From Pseudoalteromonas sp. T1lg88 (GTDB taxonomy: Bacteria; Pseudomonadota; Gammaproteobacteria; Enterobacterales; Alteromonadaceae), in NCBI RefSeq assembly GCF_002964765.1, contig NZ_PQCF01000032.1:682001-746000 (forward strand): DNA of 64,000 nucleotides, in the 5' to 3' direction. A program made the position numbers and the translations under genes. Positions 1-8,640 of this stretch are shown piece after piece. The notes below the pieces were generated by a model. That model saw only the letters and a program-made list of their open reading frames with translations, was not told the origin of the DNA and did not search any database. Positions within the stretch are counted from its first letter, which is position 1. Each line of letters opens with the position of its first letter.

Positions 1-1661
1 TCGATGCTGCCCTAGCCCAATCCATGGGTGCACAAGATGAGCCGGCTGAAATCCTGGTTGATGATGTGGTTGATGTGATCAACAAGGCCGCTAACGACGA
101 GCGCATTGAAGCCATGCTATTGAACGTGCAAAACCTAGGTGGCGCTCATATCAATAAGCTAGCGGCCATTGCCAAAGCCATTGAAGCTTTTAAAGCTCAG
201 GGCAAACCGGTTATCGCCACAGGCTACTATTACACCCAGAGCCAGTATTATCTTGCCGCCCACGCCGATGAAATTAACCTACACCCATACGGCGGCGTGT
301 CTATCGAAGGCTTTGGTGTCTACCCTGTTTACTTTAAGGAAGCGCTGGACAAGCTGAAGATCACTCAGCACGTATTCCGCGTGGGTACCTTTAAGTCGGC
401 GGTAGAGCCGCTGATCCGTAACGATATGTCGCAAGCGGCCAAGGAAGCGAACAAAGAATGGTTGTCACACCTTTGGCAGCAATATAAAGACGAGATCGCG
501 ACCCTGCGTGGTTTTGAGCAAACCAACTTTGATGAAAGCCTGGACACTTACCTTGCCAAACTTGAGAAAGTAGACGGCAACGGTGCCAAGTACGCGCTGC
601 AAAACGGTTGGGTCGACGCGCTTAAAAACAATCAGGAGCTACGCCAACAGATGATCGACTTGGTTGGTCTTGATGAAAAAGGTAAGAGCTTCCGTCAAAT
701 CGGCTTCAACGATTACCTGGCTACCTTTAAGATGCCAATTGCAGTGGATAACCCATTGACTGAAAAAGTGGCGGTTATTGTGGCTAAAGGCACCATAGTC
801 GACGGTCACCGTAAGGCCGGTGAAATCGGCGGTGACAGTACAGCTGCCCTACTACGTGAAGCTCGTAATAATGATCGCGTTAAGGCCGTAGTTCTTCGTA
901 TCGACTCCGGCGGCGGCAGCATGTTTGCATCTGAGCTAATTCGCCGTGAAGTTATCGCCCTTAAAGAAGCGGGCAAGCCAGTGGTTGCCTCCATGGGCTC
1001 GGTGGCTGCCTCAGGTGGTTATTGGATAGCCAGTGCCGCCAATGAAATTTGGGCAGCGCCAAGCACTATTACCGGCTCTATCGGCGTATTCGGCACCATA
1101 ATGACCTTTGAGAAAAGCGCTGCAAAACTAGGTGTTTACTCGGATGGTGTTGGCACCACAGAGCTAAAAGGCTCATCGGTATTGCTTGGCCTAGACGATA
1201 AACTGGCACAAGCCATTCAAATGAGTGTGGAAAATGCCTACTCTCGCTTCTTAGAAGTAGTGTCAGAGTCTCGCGGTCTATCTCTTGAAGAAGTAGATAA
1301 AATCGCTCAGGGCCGTGTTTGGATTGCCACTCAGGCACAACAACTGGGTTTGGTTGACCAACTTGGCGACAAGCAGGCCGCCATTAGCGCCGCCGCTAAA
1401 CTGGCAAGTCTGAAGCACTATGATGTGCAACTTATCGAGCAGCCGTTATCGCCACAGGATATTTTCATTCAAAACCTGTTTGGTAATGCCGCGGTGCAGT
1501 CATTGGTTGCTAAGCAAGCACCGCAAAGTGCCAGCGTAGGTGCGGCCATGCAGTTCGATAATTTTGTTGAACAGATTGAACAACAAGTGAACTCGCTTAA
1601 AGCCTTCAATGATCCTGAAGGTATCTACGCCCGCTGCTTGGTATGTACCGTAACGAATTAA
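1..1661 (+). CDS. sppA: Signal peptide peptidase SppA, 67K type (5' end outside window)
   Basis: Membrane-bound serine protease that degrades cleaved signal peptides at the periplasmic face. The frame is open from base 3, so the N-terminal anchor and start codon lie to the left of the window. The visible part has the two tandem ClpP/crotonase-like S49 domains of the long SppA form. The first carries the general-base lysine motif RVGTFKSAVEP. The second carries the nucleophile motif SMGSVAASGGYW, with the catalytic serine in SMGS. Both match the family, so the enzyme looks active. A terminator-like hairpin follows and asparaginase I starts directly after it, the same neighbour order as in several gammaproteobacteria. 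Confidence 0.95.
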   Translation, partial: DAALAQSMGAQDEPAEILVDDVVDVINKAANDERIEAMLLNVQNLGGAHINKLAAIAKAIEAFKAQGKPVIATGYYYTQSQYYLAAHADEINLHPYGGVSIEGFGVYPVYFKEALDKLKITQHVFRVGTFKSAVEPLIRNDMSQAAKEANKEWLSHLWQQYKDEIATLRGFEQTNFDESLDTYLAKLEKVDGNGAKYALQNGWVDALKNNQELRQQMIDLVGLDEKGKSFRQIGFNDYLATFKMPIAVDNPLTEKVAVIVAKGTIVDGHRKAGEIGGDSTAALLREARNNDRVKAVVLRIDSGGGSMFASELIRREVIALKEAGKPVVASMGSVAASGGYWIASAANEIWAAPSTITGSIGVFGTIMTFEKSAAKLGVYSDGVGTTELKGSSVLLGLDDKLAQAIQMSVENAYSRFLEVVSESRGLSLEEVDKIAQGRVWIATQAQQLGLVDQLGDKQAAISAAAKLASLKHYDVQLIEQPLSPQDIFIQNLFGNAAVQSLVAKQAPQSASVGAAMQFDNFVEQIEQQVNSLKAFNDPEGIYARCLVCTVTN

Positions 1662-1718
1662 TTTTCGTAAATAAATCCTGGCGCCACATTTAGTCACGGC
1701 GCTACAGCATGTATACTT

Positions 1719-1746
1719 AGCCCGATAGCATTTATCGGGCTTTTTT
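1719..1746 (+). terminator. Hairpin terminator between sppA and ansA
   Basis: A 9-bp perfect stem (AGCCCGATA / TATCGGGCT) with a 5-base loop is followed by six T residues, a classical intrinsic terminator. The T run ends on the base before the ansA ATG, so the hairpin fills the space where a ribosome binding site would normally be. Confidence 0.8.
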
Positions 1747-2757
1747 ATGAAACGTAAACGTATTTATATCGCCTACACCGGCGGTACCATAGGTATGAAG
1801 AAATCAAGCCAGGGTTTTATTCCCGCCGCTGGCTACCTGACCGAAACGGTTAAAAACAGTGCTGAATTTAACCGCGATGAAATGCCGCTGTTTGATATCG
1901 AAGAATATTGCCCCCTTATCGACTCTTCCGATATGTCACCTGCCCATTGGCAGATGATAGCCGACGATATTCAGGCCAAATACCATGACTATGATGGTTT
2001 TGTGGTATTGCACGGCACAGATACCATGGCCTACACGGCCTCGGCGCTGTCGTTTATGTTTGAAAACCTGACCAAACCTGTGATAGTTACTGGCTCGCAA
2101 ATCCCCTTGTCACAACTGCGCTCCGACGGCCAGGTTAACCTGTTAAACGCCATGTATCTGGCGGCGAATTATCCCATTGCCGAGGTGAGCCTCTTCTTTA
2201 ACAATCAGCTTTTCCGCGGCAATCGGGCAACCAAGATACATGCCGATGGCTTTAATGCCTTCGACTCCCCTAATATGGCGCCCTTAGCCAAAGCCGGTAT
2301 TAATATTCGCCTGATTGAAGGCCAGCTCAGCCCCTATATCGACAATGAATTACAGGTCTCACGCATTACCCCACAAGCCATTGCCGTTTTGCACCTGTAC
2401 CCTGGGATCAGCGCCGATGTGGTCGGCTCGATAATAAACGACGACATTAAGGCCCTTATCTTGTTGAGTTTTGGCGTCGGTAACGCACCGCAAAACCATG
2501 AGTTCTTAGAGCTTTTGGCCAATGCCAACGAACGTGGCATAGTCGTTATCAACCTTACTCAATGCCTGCAAGGGCAAGTAAATATGGGCGGCTATGCCAC
2601 CGGCAATGCATTGTTGAATGTCGGCGTGATCAGCGGCTTCGATATGACCTTGGAAGCCTGTTTAACCAAGCTGCATTATTTACTTAGCAAGCAGCTCTCG
2701 GCGCAAAGCATACGTCACTTAATGCAGGACAATTTGCGCGGCGAGTTAAGCCGTTAA
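1747..2757 (+). CDS. ansA: L-asparaginase I (cytoplasmic)
   Basis: Hydrolyses L-asparagine to aspartate and ammonia in the cytoplasm. The 336-residue protein is close in length to E. coli AnsA. It shows the nucleophile threonine motif near the N-terminus (AYTGGTIG), the second catalytic motif LHGTDTMAYTASAL, and TGSQIPL further on. It lacks a signal peptide, which separates it from periplasmic type II asparaginase. The first ATG gives the conserved N-terminus MKRKRIYIAYTGG, so the start is firm, yet it has no Shine-Dalgarno sequence because the sppA terminator abuts it. It may be read by read-through from sppA or from a leaderless or near-leaderless transcript; that part is inference. Confidence 0.95.
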   Translation: MKRKRIYIAYTGGTIGMKKSSQGFIPAAGYLTETVKNSAEFNRDEMPLFDIEEYCPLIDSSDMSPAHWQMIADDIQAKYHDYDGFVVLHGTDTMAYTASALSFMFENLTKPVIVTGSQIPLSQLRSDGQVNLLNAMYLAANYPIAEVSLFFNNQLFRGNRATKIHADGFNAFDSPNMAPLAKAGINIRLIEGQLSPYIDNELQVSRITPQAIAVLHLYPGISADVVGSIINDDIKALILLSFGVGNAPQNHEFLELLANANERGIVVINLTQCLQGQVNMGGYATGNALLNVGVISGFDMTLEACLTKLHYLLSKQLSAQSIRHLMQDNLRGELSR

Positions 2758-2775
2758 CTACAAATTTAAAGCATG

Positions 2776-2805
2776 AAAAAGCCCCGCAAATGCGGGGCTT
2801 TTTTT
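2776..2805. terminator. Bidirectional terminator between convergent ansA and gnd
   Basis: Stem GCCCCGCA/TGCGGGGC with a two-base loop, flanked by an A run on the left and a T run on the right, so it can stop transcription from both convergent genes. Confidence 0.9.
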
Positions 2806-2828
2806 ATATGTGCATGTAATCTTGGCGA

Positions 2829-4202
2829 TTAACGAACCTTGGCATCAATCTCAACCAAGTCCGTCAGGTGACACACCTCACCGCTGTGGGTCTTAATGCC
2901 ATGCTCACCAAAGTAGTCGCGTTGCGCCTGCACCAGGTGACCATTGCTCGGCGTGCTTAAGGTCGCCAAATAGTTTTGTGTGGCGCTCAGCACCGGGAAT
3001 GCCAGACCTGTGCTCACCGCGGCACCGGTAATACGACGCAGCGCTTTAACTTGCGTATCCAGAGTATCGATAAACTCTACGCCCTGGGTAATTTGATCCA
3101 GATAATCGGCACGGATAATACAGCCAGCACGCCAGGTTTGCAGCGTTTTAGCCAGGTCTACCTTCCACTGATGGGCGCGCGATGCACCTTTGATCAGCGC
3201 CAGACCCTGGCGGTAACATAACAGGCTCGCCAGATGGAACGCATCTTTTAGCTCGTCCAAATCGATATCGAGGCGCTCGGTGGCCTTGGCGGCATAGGTC
3301 ATTTCTTTTGCAGCATGGGTGTCACCTGTATTGGTAAGATGACGGGCTTGCACCGCGGCAACCAATGAAGGTACGGCAATGCCCAGTTCCAAGGCATTTT
3401 GCGCCGTCCACAGGCCGGTGCCCTTGGCGCCAACCTTATTGTCGATTAAATCAACCAGTGCCTTGCCGTCTGTGGTTTCAAGCTTAAGAATATGGCTGGA
3501 AATAGCCAGCAGATAACTATTCAGTTCACCCTCAGACCAGGTATCGAAAATCTCGGCGATTTGCTGTGGTGTTTTACCCGCACCCAAACGAAGTAATTGG
3601 TAAATCTCGGCAATTAACTGCATCAACGCATATTCGATGCCGTTATGTACCATTTTTACAAAGTGACCGCTGGCGGATTGGCCCACGCGAGCAAAACAAG
3701 ACTCGCCATTATAGCTGGCCGCCACTTTTTCAAATGAAGACTCGATACGCTCCCAGCCGCCTTCTGAGCCACTGGCCATCATGGCTGGACCATGACGTGC
3801 GCCTTCAGCACCACCGGAAATACCCATGGTAGCGAATTCAAATTTGTTCTGGTATTTGAGCTTACGGGCAATGCCGTCTTTATAATTGCTGTTACCGCAG
3901 TCGACAATAATATCGTCCTTGCTCACACCCGCATCAACCAAGTCCTGACATACGCGATCAACCAGTTCACCGGCAGGAACCAATAAAAGGATAGAACGCG
4001 GCGCTTCTAAACGGCGCACCATATCATGAAGATCTGAGACTATATGCAAGCGCTCGGCCGTTCCTTGCGTTTTGGCGCAGCTGAGTAACTCTTCACCAGC
4101 GTCTGGATTTGTATCATAAGCAACGAGCGTGAGCCCTTTTTCGATTAAGTTCAAAGCAAGATTTTTGCCCATCACTCCCAGACCTACTAATGCTACTTGC
4201 AT
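2829..4202 (-). CDS. gnd: 6-phosphogluconate dehydrogenase, decarboxylating
   Basis: NADP-dependent oxidative decarboxylation of 6-phosphogluconate to ribulose 5-phosphate in the pentose phosphate pathway. The 457-residue protein has the N-terminal Rossmann motif GLGVMGKNLALNL, the substrate-binding segment GISGGAEGARHGPAMMASG, the catalytic Lys/His/Asn segment HFVKMVHNGIEYALMQLI, KGTGLWTAQNA, and the C-terminal QRDYFGEHG motif. It is slightly shorter than the 468-residue E. coli enzyme. A strong ribosome binding site (GAGGAGG) precedes the ATG. The gene is divergent from pyruvate kinase, with a 451-bp shared control region. Confidence 0.95.
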   Translation of the reverse strand: MQVALVGLGVMGKNLALNLIEKGLTLVAYDTNPDAGEELLSCAKTQGTAERLHIVSDLHDMVRRLEAPRSILLLVPAGELVDRVCQDLVDAGVSKDDIIVDCGNSNYKDGIARKLKYQNKFEFATMGISGGAEGARHGPAMMASGSEGGWERIESSFEKVAASYNGESCFARVGQSASGHFVKMVHNGIEYALMQLIAEIYQLLRLGAGKTPQQIAEIFDTWSEGELNSYLLAISSHILKLETTDGKALVDLIDNKVGAKGTGLWTAQNALELGIAVPSLVAAVQARHLTNTGDTHAAKEMTYAAKATERLDIDLDELKDAFHLASLLCYRQGLALIKGASRAHQWKVDLAKTLQTWRAGCIIRADYLDQITQGVEFIDTLDTQVKALRRITGAAVSTGLAFPVLSATQNYLATLSTPSNGHLVQAQRDYFGEHGIKTHSGEVCHLTDLVEIDAKVR

Positions 4203-4653
4203 CGAGTTTCCTCCTCGGTATTAACGTGTGACTGGTTTAAAACACCCATGGGTGCAACAACATATTACTGTTAGCGTGAGAGCCTAACTCACTAATGGGA
4301 TTAATAATTTTTATAGAGCCAGGCTCTAAATCTTTATTATTCTCCACTTAGCGTTTTGGTGCTCTGCACGCGGGTTGATCACCTTAAAAAATTGGGTGTA
4401 TAACCTGATTACGGCGGGCATTATAGGGAAAACTTGAGACCATTCAATCCCCGCCTTGGAATTATATCAAATTACCCCAATATCATTGCATAAAGGAGTC
4501 AGCTCGCGATTATAGCACAATTGACTGCATCTGACACCGGTGTCATACTACCGACACATAAATAGTAAAAAATACGTAAAAAGCAGACTCCGAGCTGTAA
4601 TTAAGCCAGAGTTTGCTACCCTGCTATTAAGCAAATGCCTACGGGAGACTTTA
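4203..4653. promoter_or_regulatory. Divergent control region between gnd and pykA
   Basis: This 451-bp gap holds the promoters of both divergent central-carbon genes. It is AT-rich and contains no convincing gene. An imperfect palindrome-like stretch (GGAATTATATCAAATTACC, around 4456-4474) loosely resembles HexR-type sites but does not match well enough to call. A short in-frame upstream extension of the pyk frame (from 4540) has no coding character or ribosome binding site. Confidence 0.4.
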
Positions 4654-6089
4654 ATGCTTAGACGTACGAAAATCGTGGCCACCCTGGGTCCGGCAACGGA
4701 CAGAGACAATAATCTAGAAAAAATCATCCGCGCTGGCACTAATGTGGTGCGCTTAAACTTTTCCCACGGTAAAGCCGCCGATCACCAAGAGCGTGCCGAT
4801 GCAGTACGTGATATCGCCAGCCGCTTAGGCGTACATGTGGCCATTCTGGCCGACTTACAGGGCCCTAAAATTCGCGTTTCCACCTTTAAAGAAGGCAAGG
4901 TTACCCTGACTCAGGGCGATAAGTTTATTCTTGATGCGGACTTAGGTCCGGAGCAAGGCGATATTAACGGCGTGGGTATCGACTACAAAGAATTACCCCA
5001 GGATGTTAAATCTGACGACCTACTGCTCCTTAACGACGGTCTAATTCAATTGACCGTTGACCATGTTGAAGGCAACAAGGTGCACTGTATCGTTAAGGTC
5101 GGTGGTGTATTGTCAAACAATAAAGGCATCAACCGCTTAGGCGGCGGCTTAACGGCGCCCGCCTTTACCGATAAAGATAAAGAAGATTTGATCACCGCCA
5201 CTAAAATTGGCGTCGATTACATCGCCGTGTCTTTCCCGCGCTGTGGCGAAGATATGCGCTATGTGCGCTCTTTGGCCGAAAAAGCCGGCTCTACAGCCCA
5301 GCTATTAGCTAAAATTGAACGTGCCGAAGCGGTGGAAAGCGTTGAAGCCATCGACGATATTATCCTGGCTTCCGATGCGGTCATGGTTGCCCGTGGCGAC
5401 CTGGGTGTAGAAATTGGCGATGCCGAGCTGGTTGGTAAACAAAAGACCATTATCAATCGTGCCCGCTCCCTGAACCGTGTGGTGATCACCGCCACGCAGA
5501 TGATGGAGTCCATGATAGACAACCCTATGCCGACCCGCGCCGAAGTAATGGATGTGGCCAACGCGGTATTGGACGGCACAGATGCCGTAATGCTATCGGC
5601 GGAAACCGCTGCTGGTGATTACCCAGAGCAAACCGTCGCCACCATGGCGCGCGTTTGTTTAGGCGCCGAGTCGCAAAAAGAAACCCATATTTCCAAACAC
5701 CGCCTCGACAGCATGTTTGCCGACAACGCCGAGACGATTGCCCTGTCCGCCATGTATGCGGCCAACCACCTGGGTACGGTTAAAGCCATTGTGGCGCTGA
5801 CAGAATCAGGTAACACGGCCAAGCTGATGTCACGTATTTCATCTGGCCTGCCCATCTATTCACTGTCGCGCCATAAACAAACGCTAGGTCAGTCTGCCCT
5901 GTATCGCGGCGTCTACCCGGTGCACTTCGATTCCAGCCTTATGAAAAAGAAGAAATTGCCAGCCAGGCGCTGTCGCGCTTAGTTGAGCTTGGCGACCTGC
6001 AGCAAGGTGATACTGTGATACTCACCCATGGCGACATGATGGAAACCGTTGGTGCCACAAATACCTTGAAAATTGTCACCGTTCAATAA
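4654..6089 (+). CDS. pykA: Pyruvate kinase, split by an apparent one-base frameshift near its 3' end
   Basis: Converts phosphoenolpyruvate and ADP to pyruvate and ATP in glycolysis. The start at 4654 gives the family N-terminus [16 protein letters not shown] and follows GGGAG by six bases. The barrel signature [11 protein letters not shown] and the active-site segment [11 protein letters not shown] are present. The frame runs normally to about 5940 ([12 protein letters not shown]), then reads [13 protein letters not shown] and stops at 5982. In the -1 frame the expected C-terminal domain continues ([18 protein letters not shown], ending in LKIVTVQ) to a stop at 6087-6089. One extra T at the TT of 5939-5940 would restore a 478-residue enzyme of normal length. 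It is therefore either a sequencing or assembly deletion or a real recent lesion. PfkA follows 38 bases later, perhaps in the same operon. Confidence 0.9.
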
Positions 6090-6127
6090 ATAGTAAGCAT
6101 AGGTTTAAGCAACAGACGCAATAACTT

Positions 6128-7117
6128 ATGACTAAATTGAAACGCGTCGCAATACTTACTTCCGGGGGCGATGCCCCCGGTATGAATGCGGCAATCCGTG
6201 CCCTTACCCTGCACGCTCTCTCCCATGACTATCAGGTTGTCGGCTTTTACGCCGGCTATAATGGCCTGATCAACGAAGACTATACCGAACTCAAGGCGTC
6301 CGATGTTGCTGACATCATACATCGCGGCGGCACCATTTTAAAATCCGCCCGTTGCCCACAAATGCTCAGTGAAGCGGGGATCCTCCAAGCGGCCAACAGC
6401 CTGCGCAAATGCCATATCGATGCCCTGGTAGTGATCGGTGGCGATGGTAGCTTCAAGGGCGCCCAAGCGCTGCAAGCCCATTGGCAAGGGCAGCTTATTG
6501 GTATTCCCGGCACCATAGACAATGATATCAATGGCACAGAGGCCACCATTGGCTTTAATACCGCCATAGATACGGCGCTCGATTGCATAGACAAGATTCG
6601 CGATACCGCTCAGGCCTTTGAACGCACTTTTGTGGTTGAGGTAATGGGCCGTGACTGCGGCATTTTGGCCATGGAAGCGGGCCTGGCCAGTGGCGCCGAG
6701 CAGATCATCTGCAAGGAACTTATCGATGATGAGCAGGCCTTTCTTGCAGAGCTAAAAGAAGAAATGGCACAGTCACTGCGCCAGGATAAGCACCCTAGTT
6801 ATGTGCTGGTTATGGCGGAGCACTCGTTAAGTATCAGCGCTCAACAATTGGCCGAGCAGCTCAGCGAATACACAGGAGTCGATAGTCGCAGCGCTATTTT
6901 AGGTTATGTGCAACGAGGCGGAGCGCCGGTTGCCGGGGATCGTATTTTGGCGACTCAGTTAGGGGTCGCTGCGATTGAGCAATTAGCCAAGGGCACCAGC
7001 GGTGTGATGGTCGGCATAGAAAATAATGCCATCACCACCACCCTCTTTGCCGATACCGCCAATACACAAACCCGTAATAAGGACTTTGTGGCCCGGTTAA
7101 AGCAGTATCGACTTTGA
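6128..7117 (+). CDS. pfkA: ATP-dependent 6-phosphofructokinase
   Basis: Phosphorylates fructose 6-phosphate to fructose 1,6-bisphosphate, the committed step of glycolysis. The 329-residue protein has the ATP-binding start (LTSGGDAPGMNAAIR), GGDGS (typical of ATP-using rather than pyrophosphate-using enzymes), the catalytic PGTIDND motif, and the substrate loop EVMGRDCG. The usual GDGSYxGA reads GDGSFKGA here. It lies just downstream of pykA and ends before a hairpin at 7134. Pairing pykA and pfkA would co-express the two kinases of glycolysis. Confidence 0.94.
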   Translation: MTKLKRVAILTSGGDAPGMNAAIRALTLHALSHDYQVVGFYAGYNGLINEDYTELKASDVADIIHRGGTILKSARCPQMLSEAGILQAANSLRKCHIDALVVIGGDGSFKGAQALQAHWQGQLIGIPGTIDNDINGTEATIGFNTAIDTALDCIDKIRDTAQAFERTFVVEVMGRDCGILAMEAGLASGAEQIICKELIDDEQAFLAELKEEMAQSLRQDKHPSYVLVMAEHSLSISAQQLAEQLSEYTGVDSRSAILGYVQRGGAPVAGDRILATQLGVAAIEQLAKGTSGVMVGIENNAITTTLFADTANTQTRNKDFVARLKQYRL

Positions 7118-7133
7118 GACTAGACAGAAAAAA

Positions 7134-7152
7134 GGCCGTGTAAACGGCCCCT
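7134..7152. terminator. Hairpin downstream of pfkA
   Basis: Stem GGCCGT/ACGGCC with a GTAA loop, an A run on the left and a weak T tract (CCTTTGTT) on the right. It lies between the convergent pfkA and XRE-family genes. The left A run makes it a better terminator for the minus-strand gene. Confidence 0.6.
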
Positions 7153-7155
7153 TTG

Positions 7156-7629
7156 TTATCCTTCGGCGTGTGCCTTGTCGCTTCGCTCATACCAGATTTG
7201 ATATTTATCACCTTGGTATTTCAACAGGGTAAATAAATATCCTGTGCTCAGCATTAGCAGGCCACCGACCAGTGCTGCCTCGTTTACAATACCCATAAGA
7301 CAAAACAAGTAGCCGCAGAGATGGCACAGACGCTCAACATTTTGTGCCGAACTGCGCGTTGGTCTGGGCTGTAAAAAGTGAAAAACAAACCACAGTTTTA
7401 AAAACAGCGGCAGGTTTTTCCAATTATCCGAGCTTTTATCTATCATCACTTTCTCCTGGTTCAATGTTGCTAAATCGACATCGAGGGCAGCAGCCAGGCA
7501 TTTTTGCGACTCTAAACTCGCATTGGCACCACTTTCTATCCTTTGCACTGTTCTGACGTTGAGCCCGGACATCTGCGCCAATTGCTCTTGCGATAATTGT
7601 CGACTCAAACGTAATTGCTTTAAATTCAT
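7156..7629 (-). CDS. XRE-family transcriptional regulator with C-terminal membrane segments
   Basis: The 157-residue protein starts with a helix-turn-helix of the Cro/C1 type (about residues 4-60: LRLSRQLSQEQLAQMSGLNVRTVQRIESG). A tail follows with two hydrophobic segments (about 85-145), so it may be a membrane-attached regulator. The start at 7629 is chosen because the HTH begins there, with AGAGGCAGG just upstream. The in-frame extension to 7734 has no domain. The target is unknown. Similar short HTH-plus-membrane proteins are common singletons in Alteromonadales and Bacteroidetes, and no specific function is claimed. Confidence 0.8.
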   Translation of the reverse strand: MNLKQLRLSRQLSQEQLAQMSGLNVRTVQRIESGANASLESQKCLAAALDVDLATLNQEKVMIDKSSDNWKNLPLFLKLWFVFHFLQPRPTRSSAQNVERLCHLCGYLFCLMGIVNEAALVGGLLMLSTGYLFTLLKYQGDKYQIWYERSDKAHAEG

Positions 7630-7750
7630 AACCTGCCTCTTACTGCCTATCCATGTCAAAGTGAAGATTGAAGGAATATTAGCACTGTCGGGTACGAAAA
7701 CTGCCCGACATTTACCCGACAGCAGGCATTTCAAAGCCTAAACCCAACAA

Positions 7751-7776
7751 AAAAGCGAGCACCCATGTCTCGCTTT
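7751..7776 (-). terminator. Terminator of the LytTR/histidine kinase operon
   Basis: Stem AAAAGCGAG/CTCGCTTTT with a 9-base loop, in the gap after the stop codon of the minus-strand response regulator. The A run on the plus strand gives the required U run on the minus-strand transcript. Confidence 0.8.
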
Positions 7777-7812
7777 TAATAAGATCTACTGATATTGATG
7801 AAGCTAGTTAAA

Positions 7813-8640
7813 TTAATTAGCCAGAGCTGCCTTGACCTTATCACGGTAGCTACGGCTGACTTTCAGCTCCTGACCGTTAGTTAATACCAGAAGGTATTCA
7901 CCACTGACCTGAGTCACCAGTTTGCTGATCTGTTTTGAATTGACGATGGCGCTGCGATGGACACGTACAAACAAACTAGGGTCGAGCTCACGCTCCAGCT
8001 CTTTCATGGTTTTACGTAATATATGAGTTTGTCCGTCGCCACAGTGAAGACACATATAATCACCGGCGGCATCCACCCATTGAATGCTATTGGTCGACAC
8101 ACGGATGATCTCACCCTGCTCTTTCACCGCCAATGATTCCGGGTAGCGCTTGGTCTCCAAGCTGTCACCGCTGGCTAATTTCTTAAGAATTTCTTCACAG
8201 TTATTACCTGTGATCCCGGCCACAAAACTGGCCAGCTTTTTCTTATGAATATTATCTTGTTGTGTTTTTAAATGTGATTGCACTTTTTCCACCGCCTGTT
8301 TTAGTCTGTCGTCATCCACAGGTTTGAGCACATAATCGAGCGCATGTACTTCAAAGGCCTGCACGGCATAGCGATCGAAGGCGGTAACGAACACCACAAG
8401 GGGTTGCTGCTCGGTGGGCAAGTGCGCTAGCGCATCCGCCACCTCAAAGCCGTTCATTCCTGGCATCTGAATATCCAAAAACACCAAATCTATCGTTTGC
8501 GATTGACACAAGGCCACCGCATCGGCACCTTGAGCACACTGCTCGATGACTTCTACGTTATCGAGTTGCGCCAAACGTACGGCCAAGCCCTTACGTGCTA
8601 AGGACTCGTCATCGACGATCAGGGTTTTTATGGTATTCAC
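7813..8640 (-). CDS. LytTR-family response regulator
   Basis: A 275-residue transcription factor of the LytR/AlgR type. The receiver domain is at about residues 4-120, with acidic pocket VDDE, phospho-acceptor Asp in LVFLDIQMPG and the conserved Lys in LKPVDD. A linker is followed by a C-terminal LytTR DNA-binding domain (about 165-270: VRVHRSAIVN, YLLVLTNGQELKVSRSY). The start is GTG, overlapping the kinase stop in a GTGA junction, so the two are translationally coupled. It is the cognate regulator of the upstream sensor. Targets cannot be read from this window. Confidence 0.92.
   Translation of the reverse strand: MNTIKTLIVDDESLARKGLAVRLAQLDNVEVIEQCAQGADAVALCQSQTIDLVFLDIQMPGMNGFEVADALAHLPTEQQPLVVFVTAFDRYAVQAFEVHALDYVLKPVDDDRLKQAVEKVQSHLKTQQDNIHKKKLASFVAGITGNNCEEILKKLASGDSLETKRYPESLAVKEQGEIIRVSTNSIQWVDAAGDYMCLHCGDGQTHILRKTMKELERELDPSLFVRVHRSAIVNSKQISKLVTQVSGEYLLVLTNGQELKVSRSYRDKVKAALAN

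Noticed and set aside
4450-4480. HexR-type operator between gnd and pykA
   Set aside because: The palindrome is imperfect and does not match the expected TGTAAT...ATTACA arms.
4540-4653. Upstream extension of the pyruvate kinase frame
   Set aside because: The extension has no family similarity; the ATG at 4654 has a good ribosome binding site and the conserved N-terminus.
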